Origin: Catenulispora sp. MAP5-51 | Lineage (GTDB): Bacteria; Actinomycetota; Actinomycetes; Streptomycetales; Catenulisporaceae | Reading direction: 5' to 3' | Length of the DNA: 64,000 nt | Assembly (NCBI RefSeq): GCF_041261205.1 | Contig: NZ_JBGCCH010000041.1 | Location: forward strand, 1-64,000 | In this document: positions 36,800-45,882 of the stretch, one piece after another | Numbering within the stretch: the stretch's first letter is position 1 | Layout of the letters: every line of letters begins with the position of its first letter | The notes under the pieces: generated by a model | Told to the model about the DNA's origin: nothing | What the model saw: the letters and a program-made list of their open reading frames with translations, nothing else | The model's database searches: none | Program-made: the position numbers and the translations under genes

Positions 36800-39700
36800 T
36801 CACGTCTCCGCCGGGTCCGCCGGCATCCGGCAGTCGAGAACCATCGCGCGGACGCTCACCTGCTTGGTGCATTCCTGTTCGGCTGCGACCGAACCAAGAT
36901 CTGCGCGCAGCTGATCGAGGGTGTGGTGCCGATGTTGGCGGCCTGAGCTGCGCCACCGGTTGAGGTCGTCGAAGTAGGCGACCAGGTACAGCCCGGCCCG
37001 GTTGGGTGCGGTCAGGTACCTGTCGACGAGCTGCGTGGCCATTTCGGTCATGAGTTTGCCGTTCCAGCAACCCTTGCACTCGACGACGACGGTGAGCGGG
37101 TGGGGATCGGGTGGGCCGCTGGGGTCGTGAGCCTCGATCTGGATGTCGGTGCGACGTCCGGCGATCCCGGGCCGGGACAGTTCGACTTCGCGGTTGACCA
37201 CGACCTTGCGGTCGGCCAGGTCGTAGCGCAGGAAGGTAGCCACAAGGTCACTGAAGTCGTTCTCCCACGACGGCCACCAGGTCGCGTCACGTTCCCGGCT
37301 TCGGTTCCACAGCAGGGTCGACCAGCCGTTGGGCGCGCTGAGACGGTCCTGCAGACGGCGCAGCGACTCGACCACCACCTCACGCAGCTGGTATTGGTCG
37401 GCCACGAGCCGTTGAGGCCCTTCAGTGAGCCCAAGCAGCGTCGGCACATCGGCAACCGGGTTCCACATGCGGTCGGCGACTGCGCGTCGGAGGCTGGCAA
37501 GCTGGTACTTCAGGTCGGGGTTCTCGGGCTCCTCCGATGCCATCTGGGCGAGGACCTTCAAGGCCTCCGGCGTCCCGTGTCGAGCGATCAGGAGCGGGAC
37601 GCGCCGCCGTAGCCGGCGCAGCGCGCCGGAACCGCCGACGAACATCCCGAGCTCGTCCTCGGGCTCGTCCTCGGCCAGAGGACTTGCGCTCAAGAAGCGA
37701 TAGACCTCGCCGAGTACGGTCGCGTCCACGGTTTCGAGCGCGGCTGGCTGGTCGTCCATGCCCAGGCGGTCGCTGATCCGGGAAAGCAGCGGTTCAGCCA
37801 CCCACGGAAGCGCCGCGGCCATCTTGATGACGTGCGGCCAGGCGTCGGGCAGGCTCGCCATGACGTGGTGTTCGGCGGCAGCAAGCCACCGCTGGGTGCT
37901 GATGCTCTCCAGGCCGCCCCGCAGCCGGGACGGGGCGGCATGGAACGCGGCGTCCATGGCGGCGATGGCGTTCCGGTCTTCGCGAAGGACCAAGGGGCGG
38001 ACGATGCCGTACCAGGCGTCGGCAGGGCGACGCGGTGCACCGGCCCAGGTCAGCAATGCGCTTCTGAGCTCCGGGTCCGGGTTTTGCGGGAGCCGGTAGG
38101 CGATGTTGCGTCTGCTGATGTCGGACAGATGGTCCAGCGCTGCCGGCAGGATCTCCGGCCAGCGGGCGCCCGCGAGGGCCGCATAGTGGGCAAGCAGTTC
38201 GTACCGGAGTGCTTCGTCGTCGTGCTCGCCGTTCAGGAACAGCAACGCGAGTGCCAGTCCTGCTGCGCGTTCGGCGCCGACGTCGGGCACCGCTGTCCCG
38301 ACGAGCCGTAGCGTCGCGATCGCCGACAGCTCCGGAACACGGTGCGGCGAGAGCTCGCCTCGCCCAAGCCGATCCACGGTGATGAGCGGGGCGTGTTCGA
38401 CGACCGCCTGGGCGGCCCGGACGACGAGCTCGCGCAGCGGGTCCCCAGCCCTGGGGAAGGACGGCGCGCCAGTGTGATCGAGACGAAACGCACCGCTGGG
38501 CTGATCGCCGGATGGTGTGCGGTGCAGGTGGATCAGTACTTGCACCCAGGCCGCCCTGTGGTCGCCCCGCCCGGCGACGATTCCTTCAAGCAGCCCCTGA
38601 AGTTCCGATTCGCGGTAGCGGTGGCCCTCGCGCTGCGCCTGCTCGTGCCGCTGCCGTTCGAGCTCGTCTTCGTAGACCGACCGCATGAAGCTGTCGATAG
38701 GCAGGACGTACCAGTCCTCGGTGTATTCGGCGAGTTTGCCGCAGTCCAGGCGCAGCTCGGCGACCGCAGTCCACATTGGCTTGTCGAAGGGCCGTGCCAC
38801 CCGAAAGAGCGTGACGAGACTCTCCTGCATGGACGGCGGCAGGGCCGGCATCCGGCGGGCCCAGTACTCCACGTCCAGTTCCGGATCGAACACGATGAGC
38901 GGGTACGTCGACCCGAACGACAGGTTGGCGATCTGCCCCGGCGTCGCGGTGCTGAGCGCCCGGTCGGCGATGGCCCGCCTGAACTCGGTATCGGACTGCA
39001 GCGCCGTGTTCAACTCGGCGATGGGCAGCAACGGCCGGTCGTGGAGGCGGCGGCTTGCGGCCAACGCCACAATGAGGTCCGTCAGCCGCTCGACGATCTG
39101 CTCGTCTGGCCGATGCCCATTCGGCCGTGGCTCCTCCAAGACCCTCAGGGCGATGTTCACAGCGACCTGGGCCAGCTCGGTGCTGGAAGACTCCGCGGAC
39201 AGAATGGCCGCTGACCAGGTCAGAGCTTCGGGACGATCGGCGGGTCGCAGCATGGCGGGCAGGAGCCGGTGCAGGGTCCACGCTGGCCCCCCGATCCTGT
39301 CCTCATGTGGCTGCGGCAGGGCGCTCAACAGCTCTGCGAGTGTCAGGTGGTCCGGCCACAGCTTCCGGAGAGTAGCTGCCGCAAGGTCAGGCTGGGCGGA
39401 CCGCGACAGCGCGTGCAGACGCGGCGAAGCCTCCACCGCCGCTTCGGGGTGAAGCGCCGTGACCGCCTTGGCACGGACGGGCTCTGGCAGTGCCTCTGCC
39501 TCGGCGATGTCAAGCAGAGCGCTTGTCAGTGGCCTGGCGGGGCATGCCTCGACGATCTTCAAGATCGTGTAGAGCGCTGGCGGGTTCGCGGACGGGTCGA
39601 GAAACGGTTCCACCGTCGAGGCGAACCCCCGGTGATGAAGCTGAGCGAACCGCGACGTGTCCGCATCGATCGGGACGTCGTCTGCGATGGCTGTCAGCAG

Positions 39701-41014
39701 CGCCGTGGTCAGCCGTTCCCGGTCACGATCGCCGGTGGCCCGGGGCAATTCCGAGAGATCGGCCAGCAACAGCACGCCGGGATCGCAGGACAGGATTTCT
39801 TCAAATAGATCGGGGCTCGACAGCGCCAGCCAGGCCGCGACATCACGTTGCGCAGAGACGACCTGGCGCGTAGGCCCGTCGCCGATCAGCACCAATTCGC
39901 GGCGCACCAGTTCGGCAGTGTCGTGCACCTTCAGGTACTCGGCCGCCAGGTACTCCTGGAAACCGCGGTGGACAAAGGTGAAGCGGTCCGCCGCTCCGGC
40001 GGGGACGAGCATCCCGGACTCGGACAGACGCCGGATCGCCGGAAGGGAGCACTGAGTCGTCCGCTTCCCGCCGACGTCGAGGGGCTCCTCATCACCCCCC
40101 ACGAGGTCATGCCAGGCCAGCACCTTCGGGGCGACCTCACTGGCAAGGGCGCTTTTGCCGCAGAACTGCAGGGCGGCCGCCGTGCGCCGTGCCAGCGCGA
40201 GCAGCTCGCGGGGCTCCGGCCCGGGACCCCTTTGCCCCTCCAGCCGATCCGTGTTGCGCTCGGTGCACAGTTCCAAACATGCCCGCTCGAAGGCCTCGCC
40301 GGCGCTGCGCGGAAGGCTCTCGCGCCCGGCGGCAGCCTTGATCAGCTGTCGCAGCGTGATCGGCCAAAGACCCATGGGCGCCACGAGGCCCCGGCCGGCC
40401 AACGTGTCCAAGAAGGGCTCCGGGTCGACACCTTCCAGCTGGGCAGCGCTTCGGGCATCGTCCCGGGTGAGGCCGGCGAGTCGAACCAGGCCGACTCCAC
40501 CGGAGCCGAATACTCGCTCCAGCGCCTGCTGCACCACCGGCGGCCAGCGAGAGGACCGACAGGAAATCCGGAGCCTGAGCTGCTCGACGTCTTCAGGGCC
40601 GAGGCTCCCCAGTACACCGCGCAGAATCTTCCCCATCTCGGGCGCGGTCGTATCCATCGCGTCATCCAGGCCGTCGAGGAAGACGTAACGCCGCGAGGAA
40701 CCCTCAGCCGCACGCAACGCCTGCGCCAGTTGCCCTTGCGCCTCAAGCTGGGACAGCTCACCGAGCGGGACGAAGACCGGGCTCTGTCCGAGCGCGCGCA
40801 GAGCTGCGGCCTCTTGATCCAACGCGTCCGTCTTGCCGACTCCGCGCTCACCGAGAACCACCAGCGCCGGCACGTCGCGCAGCTCGTGAAGCGGCCGGAC
40901 CTGCGGCAACTGCCAGAACTTGGAAGCCACCGTCCAACCGTCGGAATCCTGATACGGGATCACATCCAACGGGGTCGTAAGCCGAACCCACGGATACCGC
41001 ACGAAGTCCGCCAT
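36800..41014 (-). CDS. Large STAND/NACHT-like NTPase with C-terminal PD-(D/E)XK nuclease
   Basis: This is a 1404-residue protein. Near the N terminus a P-loop NTPase shows Walker A LGERGVGKTDAL (about 54-65) and Walker B YVFLDGLDDAMD (about 110-121), of the NACHT/STAND kind. A long middle of some 900 residues is helical and repeat-like, as in sensor arms. The last about 130 residues hold a nuclease: RRTDIQIEA (Asp near 1289), LTVVVECKGCWN (Glu/Lys near 1311-1313) and MATQLVDRYL, the DxnExK-Q order of Mrr-like restriction enzymes. The design suggests a phage sensor that triggers DNA cleavage. I chose ATG 41014 over 41035 because GAGG lies before it. Confidence 0.85.
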   Translation of the reverse strand: MADFVRYPWVRLTTPLDVIPYQDSDGWTVASKFWQLPQVRPLHELRDVPALVVLGERGVGKTDALDQEAAALRALGQSPVFVPLGELSQLEAQGQLAQALRAAEGSSRRYVFLDGLDDAMDTTAPEMGKILRGVLGSLGPEDVEQLRLRISCRSSRWPPVVQQALERVFGSGGVGLVRLAGLTRDDARSAAQLEGVDPEPFLDTLAGRGLVAPMGLWPITLRQLIKAAAGRESLPRSAGEAFERACLELCTERNTDRLEGQRGPGPEPRELLALARRTAAALQFCGKSALASEVAPKVLAWHDLVGGDEEPLDVGGKRTTQCSLPAIRRLSESGMLVPAGAADRFTFVHRGFQEYLAAEYLKVHDTAELVRRELVLIGDGPTRQVVSAQRDVAAWLALSSPDLFEEILSCDPGVLLLADLSELPRATGDRDRERLTTALLTAIADDVPIDADTSRFAQLHHRGFASTVEPFLDPSANPPALYTILKIVEACPARPLTSALLDIAEAEALPEPVRAKAVTALHPEAAVEASPRLHALSRSAQPDLAAATLRKLWPDHLTLAELLSALPQPHEDRIGGPAWTLHRLLPAMLRPADRPEALTWSAAILSAESSSTELAQVAVNIALRVLEEPRPNGHRPDEQIVERLTDLIVALAASRRLHDRPLLPIAELNTALQSDTEFRRAIADRALSTATPGQIANLSFGSTYPLIVFDPELDVEYWARRMPALPPSMQESLVTLFRVARPFDKPMWTAVAELRLDCGKLAEYTEDWYVLPIDSFMRSVYEDELERQRHEQAQREGHRYRESELQGLLEGIVAGRGDHRAAWVQVLIHLHRTPSGDQPSGAFRLDHTGAPSFPRAGDPLRELVVRAAQAVVEHAPLITVDRLGRGELSPHRVPELSAIATLRLVGTAVPDVGAERAAGLALALLFLNGEHDDEALRYELLAHYAALAGARWPEILPAALDHLSDISRRNIAYRLPQNPDPELRSALLTWAGAPRRPADAWYGIVRPLVLREDRNAIAAMDAAFHAAPSRLRGGLESISTQRWLAAAEHHVMASLPDAWPHVIKMAAALPWVAEPLLSRISDRLGMDDQPAALETVDATVLGEVYRFLSASPLAEDEPEDELGMFVGGSGALRRLRRRVPLLIARHGTPEALKVLAQMASEEPENPDLKYQLASLRRAVADRMWNPVADVPTLLGLTEGPQRLVADQYQLREVVVESLRRLQDRLSAPNGWSTLLWNRSRERDATWWPSWENDFSDLVATFLRYDLADRKVVVNREVELSRPGIAGRRTDIQIEAHDPSGPPDPHPLTVVVECKGCWNGKLMTEMATQLVDRYLTAPNRAGLYLVAYFDDLNRWRSSGRQHRHHTLDQLRADLGSVAAEQECTKQVSVRAMVLDCRMPADPAET

Positions 41015-41654
41015 AGGCACCTCGTCTCGCGACAACGTCTAACGCAGTGGTGGCTACAGTTTGTCAGCCAGGGCAACTCTCAACATTCGAAGAGACCGGA
41101 CTGAAGCACCGTCGCTGCACATGTTCATCGGACCCGGGTACGCGGTTCGTTGAGCCGTGCGGGAGATACGAGTTCGTGACCGCGCTCGGGGTACCCACCA
41201 CGCACCCCGCGAGCTGTGCGCCCGGCCGCGGCGACGGCCTCGGCTGTAATCGGATCGGCTCAGCACCGCGACGGCTGCCTGCCGGCGCCCCGCGCCGTGG
41301 TCCGAATACGCCCACGGTGAGACGCCGATCGCCGTCGCCAGGCGGTCCCCGCCGCCGATGCAGTCGTCGGCGCGCGCCTGCGGCAGAGCGCCGTTGTGCC
41401 AGCTCGCCGGGCGCAGGGGTGACGTGCTCCGCTCGACGACCGTGGTGGGCGCGCTGGCGACCGAGGTCTGGGTGTAGACGGTGTACGTGCCGCCCGCGTG
41501 CAGACCGTACGCCAGTCGCGTGCCGTCGGCCCAGCCAGGCAAAGAAAGCAACAGATGACGGGAACGTCACAGAACGGCCGCTGGCGCGTAGTGCGATTGG
41601 GACATTCCCCAAGTCGAACTCCGCGTGGCGCTGCGTGGTCGGCGACGCCACCGG
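41015..41654. other. About 640 bases without a convincing gene
   Basis: Open frames on both strands are long only because of the GC content. One minus-strand frame has a short protein-like run, SLPGWADGTRLAYGLHAGG then TYTVYTQTSVASAPTTVVE (about 41440-41550), which may be the relic of a lost gene. Nothing else was identified. Confidence 0.45.
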
Positions 41655-42875
41655 CTATGACGGAGGCAGCGCAATGGCCGTCGCCAGGTCGGCGATCAGC
41701 TCATCAACGACGTGTTCTTCTTCGAGTTGGAGGCCGGTGGCGCGCAGTTCGTCGGCAAGTTGGCCGTCCCACGTGGTGTCGGGAATCTGGCGGGGGTCTA
41801 ACGACGGCAGCCTACGGCCCGCGCTGGTAAATGTCCGGTAGTCCGCCGCACTCATCCGCCACGGCCGACCGCCCATGGTCGTGATCCTGTTGGTGATTTC
41901 GATGCCGGCTTTGTCGAAGTCTCCGTGGTATTCGATCTTGACGCCGCATTGGATCAGGTGTCCGATCAGACGCGCGGCGGCCGTACTCGGCCAGCCTTCG
42001 ATACAGATCAGTGGTGGGCAAGCTGACCCGAGCCGATCTGCGGCCACTGACATCACGGCGACGTTCTCACATATCCATGCGCGGGCGCCGTCGGCGAGTA
42101 TCGGCTGCTTGCTGTCGCGGAGGTGCCGGTCCAGTTGCTGGAATGTCAGGACGTGGGGGGTACCCGCGTCGGCGCTGATCCGGAGGATGGCGGCCAGAGG
42201 GCTGTCGCCTGTTGGCCGGAACCCGTGGAGGAGCACGCGGCTGGAGAGTTCATCGGGGGTGACTCCGACGCTGGCCCAGAGATCGCGTTCTTGGAGGCCG
42301 CCGACCGCGGGTGGCCGGCCGGCCAGGTGAGCGAGCGCTCTGAGGACCAGGCTCTGCAACGGCCCGGGGTCCAGGGCGTGGGCCGCGCCGACTGCGGTGG
42401 CCGCTAGGACTGTCAGCGGGGTGCGGTCGGTGACGGGTAGGTATGCGAGTACGTCGATGGTGTCCGTGAGCAGTTGTTCCCTTGCTTCTATGTCGGCTGG
42501 CAGCGCGCCGCGGGACCGTTCGGCGTCGAGGAAGGGCAGCAGCCGTGGTTCGTCGAGGACTGCGGCGCGCAGGGTGATCCGCTGCCACAGCTCGTCGGCG
42601 TCGCTCCGAGTGCGGCGGCGTTCGCCTCGGTGGTCGTCCAGGCGGCCGTCCAACGCCTCAAGCAAGGCGCGGGTTGCCATGCGGGCGTCGGTACGCTCGG
42701 TGAGGGCGGCGTCCAGGCGTCGGATTCTGACCTTGAGGGTGTCGGTGGGGAACTCCGCGATCCTCAGCAGCCACCGGAGCACATCGCGTTCTGGCTGGCT
42801 GAGGTCGGCGACGGTCAGTTTCACTTCGGCGGCGTCGGAACGGTGTTCGATCACGGCCCGCACCGTGACCCGCAA
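41655..42875 (-). CDS. jetD: TIGR02679/JetD-type protein with DUF2399 Toprim-like domain, 5' end disrupted
   Basis: This is a 406-residue protein. The C-terminal third is DUF2399-like: PLICIEGWPSTAAARLI near residue 293 gives the Toprim glutamate, and EYHGDFDKAGIEI near 318 gives the acidic pair. The N-terminal part (LSQPERDVLRWLLRIAEFP, then LDAALTERTD) matches the DUF3323-like half of TIGR02679 proteins. In Wadjet systems JetD is the nuclease that cuts plasmid DNA for the JetABC SMC complex. The ORF stays open upstream (LNLHAAFPYDKWRWLR) into the inverted repeat of an IS1182-family element, so the native start is lost. No jetA, jetB or jetC is in the window. Confidence 0.75.
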   Translation of the reverse strand: MRVTVRAVIEHRSDAAEVKLTVADLSQPERDVLRWLLRIAEFPTDTLKVRIRRLDAALTERTDARMATRALLEALDGRLDDHRGERRRTRSDADELWQRITLRAAVLDEPRLLPFLDAERSRGALPADIEAREQLLTDTIDVLAYLPVTDRTPLTVLAATAVGAAHALDPGPLQSLVLRALAHLAGRPPAVGGLQERDLWASVGVTPDELSSRVLLHGFRPTGDSPLAAILRISADAGTPHVLTFQQLDRHLRDSKQPILADGARAWICENVAVMSVAADRLGSACPPLICIEGWPSTAAARLIGHLIQCGVKIEYHGDFDKAGIEITNRITTMGGRPWRMSAADYRTFTSAGRRLPSLDPRQIPDTTWDGQLADELRATGLQLEEEHVVDELIADLATAIALPPS

Positions 42876-42922
42876 CCACCGCCACTTGTCGTAGGGGAAG
42901 GCTGCGTGCAGGTTCAGAGAAG

Positions 42923-42943
42923 GACTCTGTCGGGAATCTTGAG
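42923..42943 (+). repeat. IS1182-type left terminal inverted repeat
   Basis: It begins GACTCTGTCGGGAATCTTGA and is the exact reverse complement of the right end. It lies 48 bases upstream of the jetD-like ORF start. Confidence 0.88.
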
Positions 42944-43022
42944 GACTGCCGGCAGTTGATCATCGTGGTGCGTCAGCCTTCTGATAAGCGATTCGGTCGT
43001 GTCAGCAGAGGGAGTGGGTTTG

Positions 43023-44684
43023 ATGTCGGTGCGTCCTCGTCCTGGCGCCGAGGTCCCGGAGCTGACGGCGCGGGTGGCGCGAGCCGCCAACCCGAAAGGC
43101 ACCACCGCGATGTGGGTGCGGGATCGCCTCGAGGGCTTGTGGACGGACGAGGACTTCGCCGGTTGGTATCCCCGCGACGGGCGACCCGCCTGGTCACCGG
43201 CACAGCTGGCCACGGTGTGCGTGCTGCAGTTCCTGTACAACCTGTCCGATCGGGCCGCCGCGGAGGCGGTGCGGTGCCGACTCGACTTCAAGTACGCGCT
43301 CGGGCTGGAGCTGGAAGATCCCGGATTCCATCACAGCGTGCTGAGCGACTTCCGCGATCGGCTGGGCGAAGATGACCGAGCCGACCGGCTGCTCGACCTG
43401 ATGCTGGCCCGGCTGAAGGAAGCCGGCCTGGTCAAGGCCCGCGGGCGGCAGCGCACCGACTCCACCCGGGTGCTGTCCGCAGGACGGGAGCTGACCCGGC
43501 TGGAGCTGATGACCGAGGCGGTGCGGGCACTGCTGGAGCACCTGGCCACGGCCGCGCCGCAGATCCTGGACGAGCTGGTGACAGCCGACTGGAGCCAACG
43601 GTACGGCCGACAGGTACGGATGTGCAGCCAGCCTAGCCACCCCGTGGCCCGGCTCACCCAGGTCGGCGCCGACGCCGACGTGTTGCTGGAGCGCGTCTAC
43701 AGCCGCTTCGGCGAGGAGGTGCCGACGCAGGCGGACGTGCTGCGCCGGCTGCTGATCCAGAACTTCCTGACTGACGCCCGCGGCAAGTTCCGGCCCCGCA
43801 CCGAGCGTGACGGCCTGCCGCCGTCCCGGATCCGCATCCAGTCCCCGTATGAGACCGAGGCCCGCTGGGTACGCCGCGGCGACACCCGCTGGACCGGCTA
43901 CCTCCTCCACGTGACCGAGACCTGCGACGAGGACCAGGTTAACGTCGTCACCGACGTGGCCACCTGGGTGTCAGAGGCCGACAGCCAGGCCCTGCCCGGC
44001 ATCCACGCCCGCCTCAAGAAGCGCCGCCTGCTGCCGGCCGAGCACCTGGTCGATGGCGGCTACGCCTCCGGTGCCGGGCTTGCGGACGCAGACCGGAACT
44101 ACAAGATCGCGCTGGTGGGACCGATCCACAACAACAACTCCAAACAGGCCAAGGCCGCCGACGGGTTCGCCAAGGAGAACTTCATCATCGACTTCGACCG
44201 CCGCGAGGTCACCTACCCGAACGGCAAGGTCAGCGGCAACTGGAACGAGATCCCGTCGATGGCCCCCTACACCGTGGTCCGATTCGGCAAGCGCCAGTGC
44301 GGCCCCTGCCCGGAGAAGGCCAAATGCACCAGCGGCGAGGCCCGGACCATCAACTTCCTGCCCCGCCGGATCCACGAACTCCAAGAACGCAACCGCGACG
44401 ACCAGCAGGACTCCGCATGGCGCAGACTCTACGCCAGCCGCTCCGGCGCCGAGGGCACCATCGCCGAGTTCGCCGTCGGACACCGAGCCCGCCACTGCCG
44501 CTACCGCGGCCAGGCCAAGACGCACGTCCAACACGTCCTGACCGCGATCGCGGTCAACATCGAACGGCTCAGCCAGCAAGAACCCGCCAACTCCGACTAC
44601 CGGCCCCGGCCACCCACGGCGTTCCAGCAGTACCTCGACGCCCACGACCTGCCCCGCCCGCTCTGGTGGCGCCAAGGAAAATGA
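43023..44684 (+). CDS. IS1182-family transposase
   Basis: This is a 553-residue DDE transposase. The N-terminal DUF772-like part has WSPAQLATVCVLQFLYNLSD and HHSVLSDFRDRL. Catalytic acids lie in RQRTDSTRVL, LVDGGYASGAG and EGTIAEFAVGHRARHCRYRG. A cysteine cluster (CGPCPEKAKC) precedes the last. I chose ATG 43023, with AGGGAG about eight bases upstream, over the ATG at 42999. The length is normal and there is no frameshift. Confidence 0.93.
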   Translation: MSVRPRPGAEVPELTARVARAANPKGTTAMWVRDRLEGLWTDEDFAGWYPRDGRPAWSPAQLATVCVLQFLYNLSDRAAAEAVRCRLDFKYALGLELEDPGFHHSVLSDFRDRLGEDDRADRLLDLMLARLKEAGLVKARGRQRTDSTRVLSAGRELTRLELMTEAVRALLEHLATAAPQILDELVTADWSQRYGRQVRMCSQPSHPVARLTQVGADADVLLERVYSRFGEEVPTQADVLRRLLIQNFLTDARGKFRPRTERDGLPPSRIRIQSPYETEARWVRRGDTRWTGYLLHVTETCDEDQVNVVTDVATWVSEADSQALPGIHARLKKRRLLPAEHLVDGGYASGAGLADADRNYKIALVGPIHNNNSKQAKAADGFAKENFIIDFDRREVTYPNGKVSGNWNEIPSMAPYTVVRFGKRQCGPCPEKAKCTSGEARTINFLPRRIHELQERNRDDQQDSAWRRLYASRSGAEGTIAEFAVGHRARHCRYRGQAKTHVQHVLTAIAVNIERLSQQEPANSDYRPRPPTAFQQYLDAHDLPRPLWWRQGK

Positions 44685-44692
44685 CCTTGCGG

Positions 44693-44713
44693 CTCAAGAT
44701 TCCCGACAGAGTC
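44693..44713 (+). repeat. IS1182-type right terminal inverted repeat
   Basis: It reads CTCAAGATTCCCGACAGAGT plus C and is the exact reverse complement of the left end. It lies nine bases after the transposase stop. Confidence 0.88.
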
Positions 44714-44796
44714 TCTCAATATCCAGAGACAAACACGCGCACTCCGGCGCCGCCTTGGATTGGCTGCACGGCGCCGGAGGGCGGATCTCGGTACTG

Positions 44797-45636
44797 CTAG
44801 ACGTGCTGCCACGTTGTGGAGAAGGCGGAGCCGTTCGATGAGGTGGCCGACGTGGTCTGCTTCGTCACACCGTTGCCGACCTGGGTGAACGCCTCGTTCT
44901 GCCAGTACGAGCCGGTGATGCCGGCGGTGTTGCCGGATGCGTCGGTGAACGAGATGTTGGTGTAGTTCTCAGTGCCGTAGTTCGGCAGGGGGAACACGCC
45001 GCCGTTGCTGCTTTGGATGTCCTCGGAGATGACGTCCGCCGTCAGCCGCTTGCAGCCGTTCTGGTCCCACTCGCAGGCGACGCTCTGGGACAGCGACGCG
45101 CCGCTGGTCAGGTCGTTGACCTTGATGGTGAAGTTGTTGGAGCTCGGGTTGTAGGTGACGTTCGCCGAGATCTGGTCGCCGGGGCTGACGGTGACGCCCT
45201 GCTTGACCTCGTTGTACGGCCACATCTCCCACCACAGGTGGTAGGTGGGGGTGCCGTTCGTGCACTGGGCGTCGGTTCCGCCCTGCTCGAGGTCGCCGGG
45301 GGCGTTGCCGGTGCCGTCGAAGCCGATCCAGAAGCCGGCCCAGTCGTTCGAGCTGTTGCAGGTGACGGGGTTGACCTTCCACTTCGCCGACACGGAGGTG
45401 AAGGTGTCGCCGGTCACGCTGTAGCCGTCCCAGCTGGCCGACGTCGCGGCGGATCCTCCGGAGGACTTGTGGGCGGCGCCGCTCGTGCCGGACACGCCGT
45501 GGGCCGCGTTCGCGCCGCCGGCCGCGCCGCCGGCGGTCGCGGCCATGGCCGTGCTGCCGGCGAAGGCCCCTGCGAACGCCATGGTGACGATCGCGGCCTG
45601 CGCGATGATTCGTAGTGCTCTGACGCGTATCTTCAA
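44797..45636 (-). CDS. Secreted G1-family (eqolisin-like) glutamic endopeptidase
   Basis: This is a 279-residue precursor. A signal peptide (ALRIIAQAAIVTMAFAGAFAGSTAMA) and an Ala/Gly-rich pro-part of about 45 residues come first. The catalytic domain starts at SWDGYSVTGDTFTSVSAKWKV. The sequence LEQGGTDAQC supplies the likely catalytic Gln, HLWWEMWPYN is the conserved Trp/Met segment, and ADVISEDIQ the likely catalytic Glu of peptidase family G1. It would degrade protein outside the cell at acid pH, as known for the family. The start is TTG 45636, with GGGAG six bases upstream; longer frames upstream have no signal peptide. It is divergent from an HTH regulator gene. Confidence 0.83.
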   Translation of the reverse strand: MKIRVRALRIIAQAAIVTMAFAGAFAGSTAMAATAGGAAGGANAAHGVSGTSGAAHKSSGGSAATSASWDGYSVTGDTFTSVSAKWKVNPVTCNSSNDWAGFWIGFDGTGNAPGDLEQGGTDAQCTNGTPTYHLWWEMWPYNEVKQGVTVSPGDQISANVTYNPSSNNFTIKVNDLTSGASLSQSVACEWDQNGCKRLTADVISEDIQSSNGGVFPLPNYGTENYTNISFTDASGNTAGITGSYWQNEAFTQVGNGVTKQTTSATSSNGSAFSTTWQHV

Positions 45637-45739
45637 GATTTGCTCCCGAAAGGTGGGCGGGCGGTTGTACGGACTAGCGCAGATGGTTGAACCGCAGATG
45701 TCGCGAGTCAACGATGGGTCCGGCCTGCTCCAAGCCGTT

Positions 45740-45848
45740 TGTGAACAACCGCCCCCTTGTTGTGAACAAGCGCTTCCATCGCTCCTGTTCACAGGCGGGT
45801 CGGTGAACCGCAGGATGTAGGCCTGCGCATTGTCCAACCTGGTTCACA
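45740..45848. promoter_or_regulatory. Cluster of TGTGAAC/GTTCACA sites between peptidase and regulator
   Basis: TGTGAAC occurs at 45740-45746 and 45761-45767, exactly two helical turns (21 bases) apart. GTTCACA, its reverse complement, occurs at 45787-45793 and 45842-45848. The second copy sits in CTTGTTGTGAACAAG and the third in CCTGTTCACAGG, both small palindromes. This is the pattern expected for binding sites of the divergent HTH regulator. Confidence 0.55.
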
Positions 45849-45882
45849 GGCAATCGTCAAATCTCGAATTGGAGAAACGCCC

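Larger units (their letters stand above)
42923..44713 (+). mobile_element. IS1182-family insertion sequence
   Basis: The element is about 1.79 kb. Exact 21-base terminal inverted repeats (42923-42943 and 44693-44713) bound a single full-length transposase gene. Both ends and the coding frame are intact, so it may be active. It separates the jetD-like gene from whatever lay upstream. I could not identify a clear target duplication. Confidence 0.88.

Noticed and set aside
38342-39214. 290-codon plus-strand frame inside the STAND-like NTPase gene
   Set aside because: Antisense shadow; the minus-strand frame is continuous for 1404 codons with domain motifs at both ends.
41054-41651. Minus-strand ORFs between the NTPase and the jetD-like gene
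   Set aside because: Only a short protein-like run is seen; frames disagree and there is no ribosome-binding site or known domain.
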